The notes: generated by a model not told the origin, from the letters alone. Positions 42,262 through 51,597 are shown, counted from the stretch's first letter. The stretch: DNA of 64,000 bases from Actinomycetota bacterium (GCA_019240215.1 JAFAYQ010000035.1:44123-108122), one strand, 5' to 3'. Translations and numbers: made by a program.

Positions 42262-42828
42262 ATGTCCAAGCCCAAGTTCGCCCACAACGTCTTCCAGACC
42301 GCCAACCACGAGGCGATGCGCGACTGGTACTGCGCGGTCCTCGACGCCCACGTCGTCTACGAGGACGACACGCTGACGTTCCTCACCTTCGACGACGAGC
42401 ACCACCGGGTCGCGTTGCTGCACCCGCCGGTCGCGTTCACGGCCAAGACGGCCAGCACCGCCTCGCTGCACCATTCGGCCTACACCTTCGACAGCCTGGA
42501 CGCGCTGCTCGAGCGCTACGAGCAGCTGCGGGACGAGGGGATCACCCCGGCCGTGTGCATCGCCCACGGCGTCACGACCTCGATGTACTACCAGGACCCG
42601 GACCGCAACTTCGTGGAGCTGCAGATCGACCGGTTCGCCGAGCCCGACCAGGCCACCGCCTACATGCGCGGCCCGGAGTACGCGGCCGACTCGGTCGGTC
42701 CCGCCTTCGACCCGGCCGAGCTGCTGGCCGCCCGCCGGGCGGGCGCCAGCGTCGAGGAGCTGTCGGACCGGTCCTGGGCGCTCAAGGCCGATCTGCCCAG
42801 CCCGCTGACCGTGCTGATGGGCGGCTGA
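42262..42828 (+). CDS. VOC-family extradiol-dioxygenase-like protein
   Basis: A 188-residue protein with one vicinal-oxygen-chelate unit. FAHNVFQTANHEAMRDWYCAVLDAHVVYED begins it; likely metal ligands are a histidine near residue 8, one in TASLHHSAYTF and the glutamate in NFVELQIDRF. This resembles small type I extradiol dioxygenases (biphenyl-2,3-diol dioxygenase-like). The C-terminal about 60 residues form an extra tail (DPAELLAARRAGASVEELSD). GAGGAG lies six bases before the ATG. It is first in an operon with a flavin monooxygenase that could supply a diol substrate. Confidence 0.8.
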   Translation: MSKPKFAHNVFQTANHEAMRDWYCAVLDAHVVYEDDTLTFLTFDDEHHRVALLHPPVAFTAKTASTASLHHSAYTFDSLDALLERYEQLRDEGITPAVCIAHGVTTSMYYQDPDRNFVELQIDRFAEPDQATAYMRGPEYAADSVGPAFDPAELLAARRAGASVEELSDRSWALKADLPSPLTVLMGG

Positions 42829-42833
42829 GCGCC

Positions 42834-44039
42834 ATGACCACCACCGACCGGGCTCCCGCCGTCGAGGTACCGGCCAGCGCGGAGCTGGTGGCGCGGATCA
42901 GGGCACTGCAGCCGCTGCTGGCCGCCCACGCCGCCCAGGGCGAGGCCGACCGGCGGGTAGCCGAGGAGAGCATCGTCGCCCTGACCGAAGCCGGTCTGTT
43001 CAAGATCGCGATCCCGCGGCGCTACGGCGGCTACGAGACCTCCATGCGCACCATGCTCGACGTGTCCTCGGCGGTCGGCGAGGCCGACGGCGGGACCGCC
43101 TGGGTGGTCACCTTGTGCAACGTCTGCGCCTGGCTGACCGGGCTGTTCGGCGAGCGGGCGCAGGACGACGTGTGGGCCGCCAGCCCGGACGCGAAGGTCT
43201 CCGGCGTGCTCGCCCCGACCGCGCAGGCCGTCAAGGTCGAGGGCGGGTTCCGGGTCACCGGCCAGTGGTTCTGGAACTCCGGCTCCTGGCACGCCGACTG
43301 GGCCGTCCTCGGCCTGCCGATCGTCGACGACCAGGGTGAGCCGGTCGACCAGGGACTGGCGCTCATCCCCCGGAGCGATCTCGGCCTGAAGGAGACCTGG
43401 TTCGTGGCCGGCATGCGCTCGTCCGGGTCGAACTGCCTGATCGCCGAGGACGTGTTCGTCCCCGAGCACCGGATCATGTCGGTGCCCCCGGCGATCGGCG
43501 GCCAGTACGCGACCGAGCGGACCGAGGAGAAGTTCTACCGCTCGGCCTTCGTGCCGCTGCTGGCCCTGGTGCTGGCGGGCCCGCAGCTCGGCATGGGCCG
43601 CAAGGCCCTCGACATCGTCACCGCGGCGGCCGCCAAGAAGCCGATCTCCTACACTTTCTACACCGCCCAGGCCGACTCGGTCGCGTTCCAGCTGCAGGTG
43701 GCGGAGGCGGCGATGCGGATCGAGAGCGCACACCTGCACGCCTACCGGGCGGCCGACGACATCGACCGGGCCGCCGCCGATGGCGAGTACCTGGACGTGC
43801 TGGCCCGGGCCCGGGTGCGGGCCGACACCGGCTGGGTGCTGGAAAACGTCACCCGGGCGATCGACATCCTGCTGTCGGCCCATGGGGCCGGCAGCTTCGC
43901 CGAGAGCAACCCGCTGCAGCGGATCTGGCGGGATTCGGCGGTGGCGGCCCGGCACGCGGTCACCCTGCCGGCCGTCGACTACGAGGTGTACGGCAAGGCC
44001 CTGCTCGGGCGCGACGACCAGATCACCCCGCTCATCTGA
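42834..44039 (+). CDS. acyl-CoA-dehydrogenase-fold flavin monooxygenase (HsaA / HpaH-C2-like)
   Basis: A 401-residue protein with the acyl-CoA dehydrogenase fold, of the reduced-flavin-dependent hydroxylase group that includes HsaA and p-hydroxyphenylacetate 3-hydroxylase C2. Segments such as RRYGGYETSMRTMLDVSSAVGEADGGTAWV, FRVTGQWFWNSGSWHADWAVLG and RIWRDSAVAARHAVTLPAVDYEVYGKALLG fit that group. It needs a separate flavin reductase, which is not visible nearby. A 4-hydroxyphenylacetate hydroxylase role would link it to the homoprotocatechuate-like operon at 12.6 kb, but any ortho-hydroxylated phenol is possible. The stop overlaps the next start by one base. Confidence 0.85.
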   Translation: MTTTDRAPAVEVPASAELVARIRALQPLLAAHAAQGEADRRVAEESIVALTEAGLFKIAIPRRYGGYETSMRTMLDVSSAVGEADGGTAWVVTLCNVCAWLTGLFGERAQDDVWAASPDAKVSGVLAPTAQAVKVEGGFRVTGQWFWNSGSWHADWAVLGLPIVDDQGEPVDQGLALIPRSDLGLKETWFVAGMRSSGSNCLIAEDVFVPEHRIMSVPPAIGGQYATERTEEKFYRSAFVPLLALVLAGPQLGMGRKALDIVTAAAAKKPISYTFYTAQADSVAFQLQVAEAAMRIESAHLHAYRAADDIDRAAADGEYLDVLARARVRADTGWVLENVTRAIDILLSAHGAGSFAESNPLQRIWRDSAVAARHAVTLPAVDYEVYGKALLGRDDQITPLI

Positions 44040-44509
44040 TGGCGCTGACGGCTCCGATGGCGGACGAGTGCCTGATCTGCTCGATGGAAGAATCCGGCCC
44101 GGCCGCCCGGGTCTTCCGCGACCAGCAGTGGGCGGCCGAGGTGGCTCCCGGTTACGAGGTACCGGGCTGGTTCTTCCTGCGGTCCCGCCGTCACGCGGAG
44201 AAGCTGACCGGCCTGGACGAGGCGGAGACGGCGACGTTCGGCCGCCGCGCCCATGACCTGGTGAGCGCGGTCGAACGGGTCACCGGCGCCCCGGCCGTCT
44301 ACCTGCTGTCGTTCGGGGAGAACTACCGCCACTTCCACGCGCTGGTCGCCGCCCGCGGCGACCGGGTACCGCCTGAGCGGCGCGGCTGGGCGCTGCTGGG
44401 GCTGCTGGCCGAGGGCCGCGACGTCCCGGCCGCGCACGCCCTGGCCGCGCGGGTCAGGCTCGCTTACGAGGAGATCGTCGATGAGCGCGAGCACGCCACC
44501 GTCCGCTGA
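44039..44509 (+). CDS. HIT-like protein with an altered histidine triad
   Basis: A 156-residue protein resembling HIT-family nucleotide hydrolases: DECLICSMEESGPAARVFRDQQWAAEV at the start and FGENYRHFHALVAARG near residue 100. The triad HxHxH reads HFHAL, so the third histidine is leucine, while the first two are kept. Whether it hydrolyses nucleotides is unclear. It overlaps the preceding gene by one base (TGATG) and the following AceE-like gene by 29 bases, an unusually deep overlap implying coupled expression. Confidence 0.7.
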   Translation: MALTAPMADECLICSMEESGPAARVFRDQQWAAEVAPGYEVPGWFFLRSRRHAEKLTGLDEAETATFGRRAHDLVSAVERVTGAPAVYLLSFGENYRHFHALVAARGDRVPPERRGWALLGLLAEGRDVPAAHALAARVRLAYEEIVDEREHATVR

Positions 44510-46874
44510 CCAGGCGGTCACCGCCAGGACCACCCTGGCCGGGGCCGCCGGGCCGGACTACGACGAGGACGTGCTGCGGACGATCGCCCAGCGGGCGCTG
44601 TGGCTGTCGGCCGCGATCGTTGACGCCGCCAACGCCGGCCGCGCCAACCACTCGGGCGTCAAGGTCGGCGGCCACCAGGCGAGCAGCGCCTCGATGGCCG
44701 ACATCATGACCGCGCTGTGGTTCGCCGAGCTGACCCCGCTGGACCGGGTCTCGGTCAAGCCGCACGCCTCCCCCGTCCTGCACGCGATCAGCTACCTGCT
44801 GGGCGGGCTGGACGAGTCCTACCTGCCGACCCTGCGGGCCCGGGGCGGCCTGCAGTCCTACCCCTCGCGGCTCAAGGACCCCGACACCGTCGACTTCTCC
44901 ACCGGGTCGGTCGGCATCGGCGCGACGGCGGCGCTGTGGGCGGCGGTCGCCCACCGCTACGTCGCCTCCCAGTTCCCGGGCTCGCCGCCCGCGGGCCGGT
45001 TCATCAGCCTGCTGGGCGACGCCGAGCTCGACGAGGGCGCGATCTGGGAAGCGGTCGCCGACCCGGCCGTGGCCCGGCTCGGGGAGCTGCTGTGGGTGGT
45101 CGACCTGAACCGGCAGTCGCTGGACCGGGTGGTGCCCGACATCCAGATCGAGCGGCTGCAGGGCATGTTCACGGCGGCTGGCTGGCAGGTCAGCACGATC
45201 AAGTGGGGCCGCCGGATCAGCGCGCTGTTCGAGCGGCCGGGCGGGGCCGAGCTGCGGGCGCGGCTGGAGACGATGCCGAACGAGGAGTACCAGCGGATGC
45301 TGCGGGTGCGCCCGGCCGAGGTGGCCGGGCGCATCCTCGGCGGGGCGGGCAGCGGGGAACTGCGGGCGCTGCTGGCCAGCGTCGAGCCCGCCGAGCTGGC
45401 GGCCGCGATCCGCGACCTCGGCGGCCACGACCTGGGCCTGCTGGTGGACACGTTCCGCGGCGTCGACCCGCACCGCCCGGCGGTGGTGTTCGCCTACACG
45501 ATCAAGGGCCGCGGGCTGCCGACCGAAGGCCACCCCAACAACCACTCGGCCCTGCTGACCGCCACCCAGCTGCAGGCGCTGGCCACCGCCAGCGGGATGG
45601 ACCCGGCCCGGCCCTGGCAGCGGTTCGATCCGGGCTCCGCGGCCGGCCAGCTGTGCGCGCGCCGGGCCCGGGAGCTGCAGCGGGCGCCAGTGACGGCGTC
45701 GGCGGCGGAGTCGCGGCCGGTCAGCGTGCCGGCGTCGCTCGGGCACCCGCACCGCAAGCCGGTCTCGACCCAGGCGGCCCTCGGCCGGCTGCTGGCCGAC
45801 CTCGCGCACGACGCCCCGGCCACCGCCGCCCGGGTTGTCACCTGCAGCCCCGACGTCGCGTCGTCGACCAACCTGGGCGGCTGGATCAACAAGACCGGGG
45901 TCTGGTCGGTGCAGGACCGGCACGACTGGTTCGCCGACGACAGCGAGCGCGTCCTGCGCTGGCGCGAGGTCAGCAGCGGCCAGCACATCGAGCTCGGCAT
46001 CGCCGAGGTCAACCTGGTGTCGCTGCTGGGCGAGCTGGGCGCCACCTGGTCCCGCTGGGGCGAGCGGCTGATTCCGATCGCGACGCTGTACGACCCGTTC
46101 GTGGCCCGGGCGCTCGAACCCTGGTCCTACGGCATCTACTCCGGCGGCCAGTCGATCCTGGTCGGTACCCCGTCGGGGGTGACGCTGGCGCCCGAGGGCG
46201 GCGCCCATCAGTCGATCACCACCCCGTCGATCGGGCTCGAGCAGCCCGGCTGCGTCGCCTGGGAGCCCGCCTTCGCCCAGGACCTGGAGTGGTGCCTGCT
46301 GCACGCGATGAGTCAGGTCGGGGTGACGGGCGGCACATCGTCCTACTTCCGGCTGAGCACCCGCCCGGTCGATCCGGCGCTGGCCCAGGTGCCGGCCGAC
46401 CCGGCCCGGGCCGAACGGCGGCGGCAGCAGGCGGTGGCGGGCGGGTACCGGCTGCCGGCCGCCTACTCGGCGGCCCGCGAGGACGTGACGCTGGTCGGGG
46501 TGGGCGCGATCATGCCGGAGGTGGTGGCGGCCGCCGCCACGCTGGCGGCCGCTGGTCTGAACGCCGGGGTCGTCTGCCTGACCAGCCCGGACCTGGTCTT
46601 CCGGTCGTTCCAGCAGCGCGGACGGCGGGACGCCGGGATCGGCGGCGGCATCGTCGGCGAGCTGTTCCCGGCCGGCCGGGCCGCCCCGCTGGTCACCGTG
46701 CTCGACGGGCATCCGCACACGCTCGCGTTCCTGGCCGGCGTGCGCGGGGACCCCATCCGCTGCCTCGGCGTCACCGAGTTCGGGCAGTCGTCCGGGCTCG
46801 ACGACGCCTACCGCCTGCATCACATCGACACCGGCTCGATCGTCGACGCCGCCATGACTTTGGCGGGCCGCTAG
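44481..46874 (+). CDS. transketolase-like / AceE-like thiamine diphosphate enzyme
   Basis: A 797-residue single-chain thiamine-diphosphate enzyme of the AceE/transketolase type. SGVKVGGHQASSASMADIMTALWF and SVKPHASPVLHAISYLL are the AceE-like start. ISLLGDAELDEGAIWEAV followed by LLWVVDLNRQSLDR is the ThDP-Mg motif (GDG...N form), here GDA. SSGQHIELGIAEVNLVSLLGELG contains the catalytic glutamate of the pyrimidine domain. It should decarboxylate a 2-oxo acid or move a two-carbon unit. No lipoyl E2 or E3 gene accompanies it, so a role outside the pyruvate dehydrogenase complex is likely; processing the 2-oxo acid from ring cleavage is inference. Confidence 0.83.
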   Translation: MSASTPPSADQAVTARTTLAGAAGPDYDEDVLRTIAQRALWLSAAIVDAANAGRANHSGVKVGGHQASSASMADIMTALWFAELTPLDRVSVKPHASPVLHAISYLLGGLDESYLPTLRARGGLQSYPSRLKDPDTVDFSTGSVGIGATAALWAAVAHRYVASQFPGSPPAGRFISLLGDAELDEGAIWEAVADPAVARLGELLWVVDLNRQSLDRVVPDIQIERLQGMFTAAGWQVSTIKWGRRISALFERPGGAELRARLETMPNEEYQRMLRVRPAEVAGRILGGAGSGELRALLASVEPAELAAAIRDLGGHDLGLLVDTFRGVDPHRPAVVFAYTIKGRGLPTEGHPNNHSALLTATQLQALATASGMDPARPWQRFDPGSAAGQLCARRARELQRAPVTASAAESRPVSVPASLGHPHRKPVSTQAALGRLLADLAHDAPATAARVVTCSPDVASSTNLGGWINKTGVWSVQDRHDWFADDSERVLRWREVSSGQHIELGIAEVNLVSLLGELGATWSRWGERLIPIATLYDPFVARALEPWSYGIYSGGQSILVGTPSGVTLAPEGGAHQSITTPSIGLEQPGCVAWEPAFAQDLEWCLLHAMSQVGVTGGTSSYFRLSTRPVDPALAQVPADPARAERRRQQAVAGGYRLPAAYSAAREDVTLVGVGAIMPEVVAAAATLAAAGLNAGVVCLTSPDLVFRSFQQRGRRDAGIGGGIVGELFPAGRAAPLVTVLDGHPHTLAFLAGVRGDPIRCLGVTEFGQSSGLDDAYRLHHIDTGSIVDAAMTLAGR

Positions 46875-46917
46875 ACCCGCGGGCCGCAACGAAGCGCTCC
46901 CCGAGGAAGAAGGAACC

Positions 46918-47823
46918 ATGGAATCCAGACTGATCGCCGCTGAGGGCGGCCAGGTGGCCGTGGCCTACCACGCCCCGGCCACCGAGATCGCCGGGCGGCC
47001 GCTGCTGGTGGCGCTGCACGGCGGCACCTACACCAGCACCTACTTCGCGGTCGCGGGCGGCCCGGCCGGATCGTTCCTCGACATCGCCGCCCGCAACGGG
47101 TTCCCGGTGCTCACCGTCGACCGGCCCGGCTACGGGACCAGCACCCTGCTGCCGGAGGAGGACAACACCTTCGCCCGCCAGGCCGAGATCCTCGACCGCG
47201 TCATCGCCGCCGCCCTGAATCGGTGGCCGGCGCCCGCCGTCGTGCTGGTCGGGCACTCGATCGGCGGCATGATCAGCCTGGAAATCGCCGCCCGGCCCCC
47301 GCGCTGGCCGCTGGCCGGCGTGACCACCAGCGGTAACGGAGCCCGGATCCCGGCCGGGGGCGCGGCCGAGGCGCTCGGGGCCCTGCCACTGTCGGGGGTG
47401 GTCGATCTCCCGGTCGCCGACCGCGACGGGGTGATGTTCGGCCCGGTCGGCTCGTTCACCGAGGCCGCCCGCGACGCCGCCCACGGCTCCTACGCCCCCA
47501 CCCCGTTCGTCGAGCTGGTGCGGGCTCCGGTCTGGGCGGCCGAGCGGCTCACCACGGTGGCGGCGGCGGTTCGGGTGCCGGTGCTGACGGTGCTGGCCGA
47601 GTACGACGCGCTGTGGGACTCCTCGGCGGCGGCCCGGGCCGATTATGAGAGCCGGTTCAGCGGGCCGGTGTCCGCGCCGGTGCTGCCGGGGACCGGCCAC
47701 TCGATCGACCACCACCTGATGGGGAGTGCGCTGGACCTGATGCAGCTCGGGTTCGCCGAGGAGTGTGCCGTGCGGCTGGCGCAGGCGGCGCCGGCCGGGA
47801 GCCAGGCGGCGCCGGTCGGATGA
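46918..47823 (+). CDS. alpha/beta hydrolase
   Basis: A 301-residue alpha/beta hydrolase. LVALHGGTYTSTYF supplies the oxyanion region, VLVGHSIGGMISLEIA the nucleophile (Ser near 112), VLAEYDALWD the likely acid and GTGHSIDHHLMG the histidine. In an operon containing an extradiol-dioxygenase-like protein it could be the C-C bond hydrolase of a meta-cleavage product, but an esterase role is equally possible. AGGAAGAAGGA precedes the ATG. It overlaps the following monooxygenase gene by four bases. Confidence 0.85.
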   Translation: MESRLIAAEGGQVAVAYHAPATEIAGRPLLVALHGGTYTSTYFAVAGGPAGSFLDIAARNGFPVLTVDRPGYGTSTLLPEEDNTFARQAEILDRVIAAALNRWPAPAVVLVGHSIGGMISLEIAARPPRWPLAGVTTSGNGARIPAGGAAEALGALPLSGVVDLPVADRDGVMFGPVGSFTEAARDAAHGSYAPTPFVELVRAPVWAAERLTTVAAAVRVPVLTVLAEYDALWDSSAAARADYESRFSGPVSAPVLPGTGHSIDHHLMGSALDLMQLGFAEECAVRLAQAAPAGSQAAPVG

Positions 47824-49466
47824 CCGGTTGCGACACGCCGGTGCTGATCGCCGGCGCGGGCCCGGCCGGTCTCGCGCTGGCGGTCGAGCTGGGCCTGCGC
47901 GGGGTCGACTGCCTGGTGGTCGAGCCGCGCCAGGCGCCGACCCGGCTGCGGCCGCGGGCCAAGACGCTCAACGCGCGCACGATGGAGCACGCGCGGCGCT
48001 GGGGGCTGGCCGCCCGGTTGCGGGCGGCGGCCCCGCTGCCGGTCAGCTGGTCGCAGGACGTGTCGTTCTGCACGACGTTCCTCGGGACCGAGATCACCCG
48101 GTTCACCGGGGTGCTGGGGCTGGCCGACGACGGCGATTCACCCGAACGTGGGCAGCAGCTGCCGCAGTACGTGCTGGAGGAGGTGCTGCGGGCGGTCGTG
48201 ACCGAACTGCCCGCGGTCGACCTGCGGCTCGGGTGGCGGCTGACCGGCCTCGACGCGGCCCGCCCAGGCCCGGTGCGGGTGGCGCTGGCCGACCCGGCCG
48301 GGCAGCCGGTGACGGCCACGGCCGCGTACGTGGTCGGCGCCGACGGGGCCCGCAGCGTGGTCCGCGAGGCGATCGGCGCTCGCTATGAAGGGTCAGCGGG
48401 GCTGCGGCCCAACACCGGGCTGGTGTTCCGCAGCCCTGAGCTGGCGGCCGCGGCGCCGCAGCCGCCCGCCGTGCAGACCTGGCTGCTCAACCGGCAGACG
48501 CCGGGCATGATGGGGCCGATCGACCGGCACGGCCTGTGGTGGCTGATCGCGTTCGGCGTCGACGGCCGGGCGGCTGAGTTCGACCCGCAGCGGCTGATCG
48601 GCGGGGCTCTCGGCCGTGAGCTGGCGACCGAGGTGGTCAGCACCGACCCGTGGACGGCGCGGATGGAGCTGGCCGACCGGTGCCGGAGCGGGCCGGTGTT
48701 CCTGATCGGCGACGCCGCCCACCTCAACCCGCCGTTCGGCGGCCACGGCCTCAACACCGGGATCGGTGACGCGGTCGACCTGGGCTGGAAGCTGGCCGCC
48801 GTCCTGGCGGGCTGGGGCACGGCCCGGCTGCTGGACTCCTATGAGGCCGAACGCCGCCCGCTGCACCGGCGGGTGATCGACGAGGCGGCGGCCAACATGG
48901 CCACCCTGGCCCCCGAACTGCTGGGCGACGGCCTCGATGAGCGCGGCCCGGACGGCGACCGGGCCCGGGCGGCGGCCGCCCGCCGCATCGCCGCGACCAA
49001 GCGGGCCGAGTACTTCAGCGCCGACCTGGTGCTCGGCCACCGCTATGAGGACTCCCCGGTGCTGCCGGGGTCAGCGCCCGCGCCGGGCCCGTGGGCGAGC
49101 TGCGCGGCGGCCGGTCGCCGGTTGCCGCATCGGTGGGTCTCGCCCCAGGTGTCCACGCTCGACCTGGTCAGCGGCGAGCATCTGATCCTGACGGCCGACG
49201 GCGGTCTGGGCGAGCGGGCGGGGCGGGCGGCCGCGGCGGCGGGGGTGCCGGTGACGGTGCGGACGGTGGCGGCCCCGCTGATGCGCGAGCTGGGCGCGGA
49301 CCTGCTGGTGGTCCGGCCCGACCAGATAGTGGCCGCCGCCTGGCCGGCGCCGGCGGGCGGCGGCCCCTTGGGCAGCAAGTACGACGAGACGAGATTCCTG
49401 GACACGACGATGGCCGTGCTCGGCGGCCGGCAAGGAGCGGAAACCCTATGGACAAGGTCGCACTGA
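47820..49466 (+). CDS. FAD-dependent aromatic monooxygenase (PheA/TfdB, MhpA-like)
   Basis: A 548-residue class A flavoprotein hydroxylase. VLIAGAGPAGLALAVELGLRGVDCLVVEP is the FAD fold, VVGADGARSVVREAIG the DG motif, and FLIGDAAHLNPPFGGHGLNTGIGDAVDLGWKLAAVL the GD motif. The C-terminal thioredoxin-like domain typical of phenol hydroxylase and MhpA-type enzymes follows (about 400-540). It should hydroxylate a phenolic ring with NAD(P)H and oxygen. It starts ATGA on the hydrolase stop and overlaps the amidohydrolase by 19 bases, in the middle of the GntR-linked operon. Confidence 0.88.
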   Translation: MTGCDTPVLIAGAGPAGLALAVELGLRGVDCLVVEPRQAPTRLRPRAKTLNARTMEHARRWGLAARLRAAAPLPVSWSQDVSFCTTFLGTEITRFTGVLGLADDGDSPERGQQLPQYVLEEVLRAVVTELPAVDLRLGWRLTGLDAARPGPVRVALADPAGQPVTATAAYVVGADGARSVVREAIGARYEGSAGLRPNTGLVFRSPELAAAAPQPPAVQTWLLNRQTPGMMGPIDRHGLWWLIAFGVDGRAAEFDPQRLIGGALGRELATEVVSTDPWTARMELADRCRSGPVFLIGDAAHLNPPFGGHGLNTGIGDAVDLGWKLAAVLAGWGTARLLDSYEAERRPLHRRVIDEAAANMATLAPELLGDGLDERGPDGDRARAAAARRIAATKRAEYFSADLVLGHRYEDSPVLPGSAPAPGPWASCAAAGRRLPHRWVSPQVSTLDLVSGEHLILTADGGLGERAGRAAAAAGVPVTVRTVAAPLMRELGADLLVVRPDQIVAAAWPAPAGGGPLGSKYDETRFLDTTMAVLGGRQGAETLWTRSH

Positions 49467-50512
49467 CGAACGTGCGGGTGTTCGACGGCGAGCGGCTGAG
49501 CGAACCGGCCACCGTCGTCATCGACGGCGACCGCGTCGGCGACGATCCGGCCGGCGCCCGGACGTTCGACGGGGCGGGCCGGGCGCTGCTGCCCGGGCTG
49601 ATCGACTGCCACGTCCATCTCACCGATGAGACGACGCTGCCCGCGCTGGCCCGCCAGGGGGTCACCACCGCCCTCGACATGGGGACCGAGTCCGACGAGC
49701 TGGTCGCGTCGCAGCGCGGGCGGGCCGGGCTGACCGACATCCGCTCGTGCGGCCCCAGCGCCACCCACCCGGCCAGCGGTCACGCCCAGCGGATGGGACG
49801 TGCCCGGGGCCTGGTCGCCGACCCCGGTCAGGCCCAGGCTTACGTGGACCAGCGGGCGGCCGGCGGGGCGGACTACATCAAGATCATCGTCGACCTGCCC
49901 GGCTTCGACGAGGCCACGGTCCGGGCGCTGGTCGAAGCCGCCCACGCCCACGGCCTGCGCACCATCGCCCACGCCGCCACCCGCGACGCCGTGCTGCTGG
50001 CCCAGGCGGCCGGGGCCGACGTGCTCACCCACGCCCCCCTCGACCGGGCCCTGGCCGACGGCGCGGTGCAGCGGACCAGGGACTCCGGCGAGATCGTGGT
50101 GCCGACGCTGACGATGATGGAGGCGATCGTCGCCCGGCTGGGCGGCCACGCGCCGGTCTCCTACGACGTCGCCCGGGCCGCCGTCGAGGCCTGGCACCGG
50201 GCCGGGGTCACGATCCTGGCCGGGACCGACGCCAACCAGGCGCCGTTCGCGCCCGCCGCGCCGCCCTACGGCGCCAGCCTGCACCACGAACTGGAGCTGC
50301 TGACCGGCGCGGGCCTGACCGCGGCCGAGGCGGTCCGCTCGGCCACCGTGCTCGCGGCCGAGCAGTTCGGGCTGGCCGACCGGGGCGTGATCGCGCCCGG
50401 CCGGCGGGCGGACCTGGTGCTCATCGACGGTGATCCGCTGTCCGACATCAAGGCGATCGGCAGCATCGCGGCCGTGTGGTGCGCCGGCGTGCCGGTGGAG
50501 GCGGCCCAGTGA
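49448..50512 (+). CDS. amidohydrolase (metal-dependent, imidazolonepropionase/dipeptidase-like)
   Basis: A 354-residue amidohydrolase of the type seen in prolidase- and imidazolonepropionase-like proteins. The metal site starts LLPGLIDCHVHLTDE (HxH), with DYIKIIVDLPG supplying a lysine, then LRTIAHAATRDA and VLTHAPLDR for further histidines, and ILAGTDANQAPF for the catalytic aspartate. The end TATVLAAEQFGLADRGVIAPGRRADLVLIDGDPL is family-typical. Substrate unknown; hydrolysis of an amide or lactone intermediate fits the operon. AGGAG lies 10 bases before the ATG. The next gene overlaps by four bases. Confidence 0.86.
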   Translation: MDKVALTNVRVFDGERLSEPATVVIDGDRVGDDPAGARTFDGAGRALLPGLIDCHVHLTDETTLPALARQGVTTALDMGTESDELVASQRGRAGLTDIRSCGPSATHPASGHAQRMGRARGLVADPGQAQAYVDQRAAGGADYIKIIVDLPGFDEATVRALVEAAHAHGLRTIAHAATRDAVLLAQAAGADVLTHAPLDRALADGAVQRTRDSGEIVVPTLTMMEAIVARLGGHAPVSYDVARAAVEAWHRAGVTILAGTDANQAPFAPAAPPYGASLHHELELLTGAGLTAAEAVRSATVLAAEQFGLADRGVIAPGRRADLVLIDGDPLSDIKAIGSIAAVWCAGVPVEAAQ

Positions 50513-51507
50513 AGATCATCACGATCGAGGAGCACGTACTCGACCCGGCGGTGGCGCAGGCCAGCGCGCCCGCCCTGCGCGAGCTCAGCCCACACTGGGG
50601 GGCCACCTTCGACCCGGCCTCGGGGCTGCCGTACACGCCGTCGGCGGCGGTGCTCACCGACGTTGACGAGGGCCGTCTGGCCGACATGGACGAGCACGGG
50701 ATCACCATGCAGGTGTTGTCGAACCTGACCACCCAGCAGGTACCGGCCGCCGTCGCCGCCGACCTGGTGGGGTCGGCCAACGACATGCTGGCGGCGGCGG
50801 TGGGCCGCCATCCGGGCCGGTTCGCCGCGTTCGCGGCGCTGCCGACCACCGTGCCCGGCGCCGCCGCGGCCGAGCTCGAACGCTGCGTGAACGGCCTCGG
50901 GTTCGTGGGCACCATGATCATGGGCCGGACCGACGGCGAGTTCCTGTCGGCCGCGCGCTTCGACCCGATCCTGGCCACCGCCGCCCGCCTGAGCGTGCCG
51001 ATCTACCTGCACCCGGCGGTGCCGACCCGGGTCACCAGCGCCGACAACTACGAGGCGGGTCTCGACCCGGTCGTGGCCACCCGGTTCGCGACCGCCGCCT
51101 GGGGCTGGCACAACGAGACCGGCATCCACTTCCTGCACCTGGTGCTCAGCGGCGTGTTCGACCGCTACCCGGGCCTGCAGGTGATCCTCGGTCACTGGGG
51201 CGAAATGGTGCCGTGGTTCCTCGACCGGCTGGACGAGGCGCTGCCGCGCCGGACAACCGGGCTGGAGCGCACCATCGGCGACTACGTCCGCCAGAACAGC
51301 TGGTACACCCCGAGCGGCATGTTCACCGAGCCGCACCTGCGGTTCTGCCTGGACGTGCTCGGGCCCGAGCGCATGATCTACTCGGTCGACTACCCGTTCG
51401 TGGGCAACGACGGCGCCGCCGACTTCCTCGGGCGGGCGGATCTGCCGCCGGGCGTCAAGGAGGACATCGCGTACCGGAACGCCGAGCGGCTGCTGGGGCT
51501 CGGCTAG
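50509..51507 (+). CDS. amidohydrolase-2 family protein (decarboxylase-like)
   Basis: A 332-residue TIM-barrel protein of the amidohydrolase-2 (ACMSD/gamma-resorcylate decarboxylase) family. The N-terminal IEEHVLDP gives the ExH metal motif used by decarboxylating members in place of HxH. Further ligands are in YLHPAVP, VILGHWGEMVPWFLDRLDE and YSVDYPFVGND. Non-oxidative decarboxylation of a hydroxybenzoate, or hydrolysis of a related ring intermediate, is the likely chemistry. Its GTGA start overlaps the previous stop. It is the last gene of the eight-gene run starting at 42262. Confidence 0.85.
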   Translation: MKIITIEEHVLDPAVAQASAPALRELSPHWGATFDPASGLPYTPSAAVLTDVDEGRLADMDEHGITMQVLSNLTTQQVPAAVAADLVGSANDMLAAAVGRHPGRFAAFAALPTTVPGAAAAELERCVNGLGFVGTMIMGRTDGEFLSAARFDPILATAARLSVPIYLHPAVPTRVTSADNYEAGLDPVVATRFATAAWGWHNETGIHFLHLVLSGVFDRYPGLQVILGHWGEMVPWFLDRLDEALPRRTTGLERTIGDYVRQNSWYTPSGMFTEPHLRFCLDVLGPERMIYSVDYPFVGNDGAADFLGRADLPPGVKEDIAYRNAERLLGLG

Positions 51508-51559
51508 CGGGTCCGGCGGCCCGGTGGCAGCGGGCGGGCGGCCAGGTTATAGTCCACTT

Positions 51560-51571
51560 AACCGATCGGTT
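51560..51571. promoter_or_regulatory. perfect palindrome AACCGATCGGTT upstream of the OsmC gene
   Basis: A 12-bp perfect palindrome 26 bases before the OsmC ATG, in an AT-richer promoter stretch. Such palindromes are typical TetR-family operators; no TetR gene is in the window. Confidence 0.5.
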
Positions 51572-51597
51572 TTGTTCTGAGCAGGGAGCGTGGGCCC

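Noticed and set aside
44454..46919. An 821-codon minus-strand open frame opposite the AceE-like gene
   Set aside because: Shadow of the high-GC third codon positions; no recognisable motif and no ribosome site.
49448..51507. A hutI-like imidazolonepropionase completing the hut pathway
   Set aside because: The amidohydrolase motifs are only superfamily-level and the gene is embedded in the GntR-linked aromatic operon, far from hutH-hutU.
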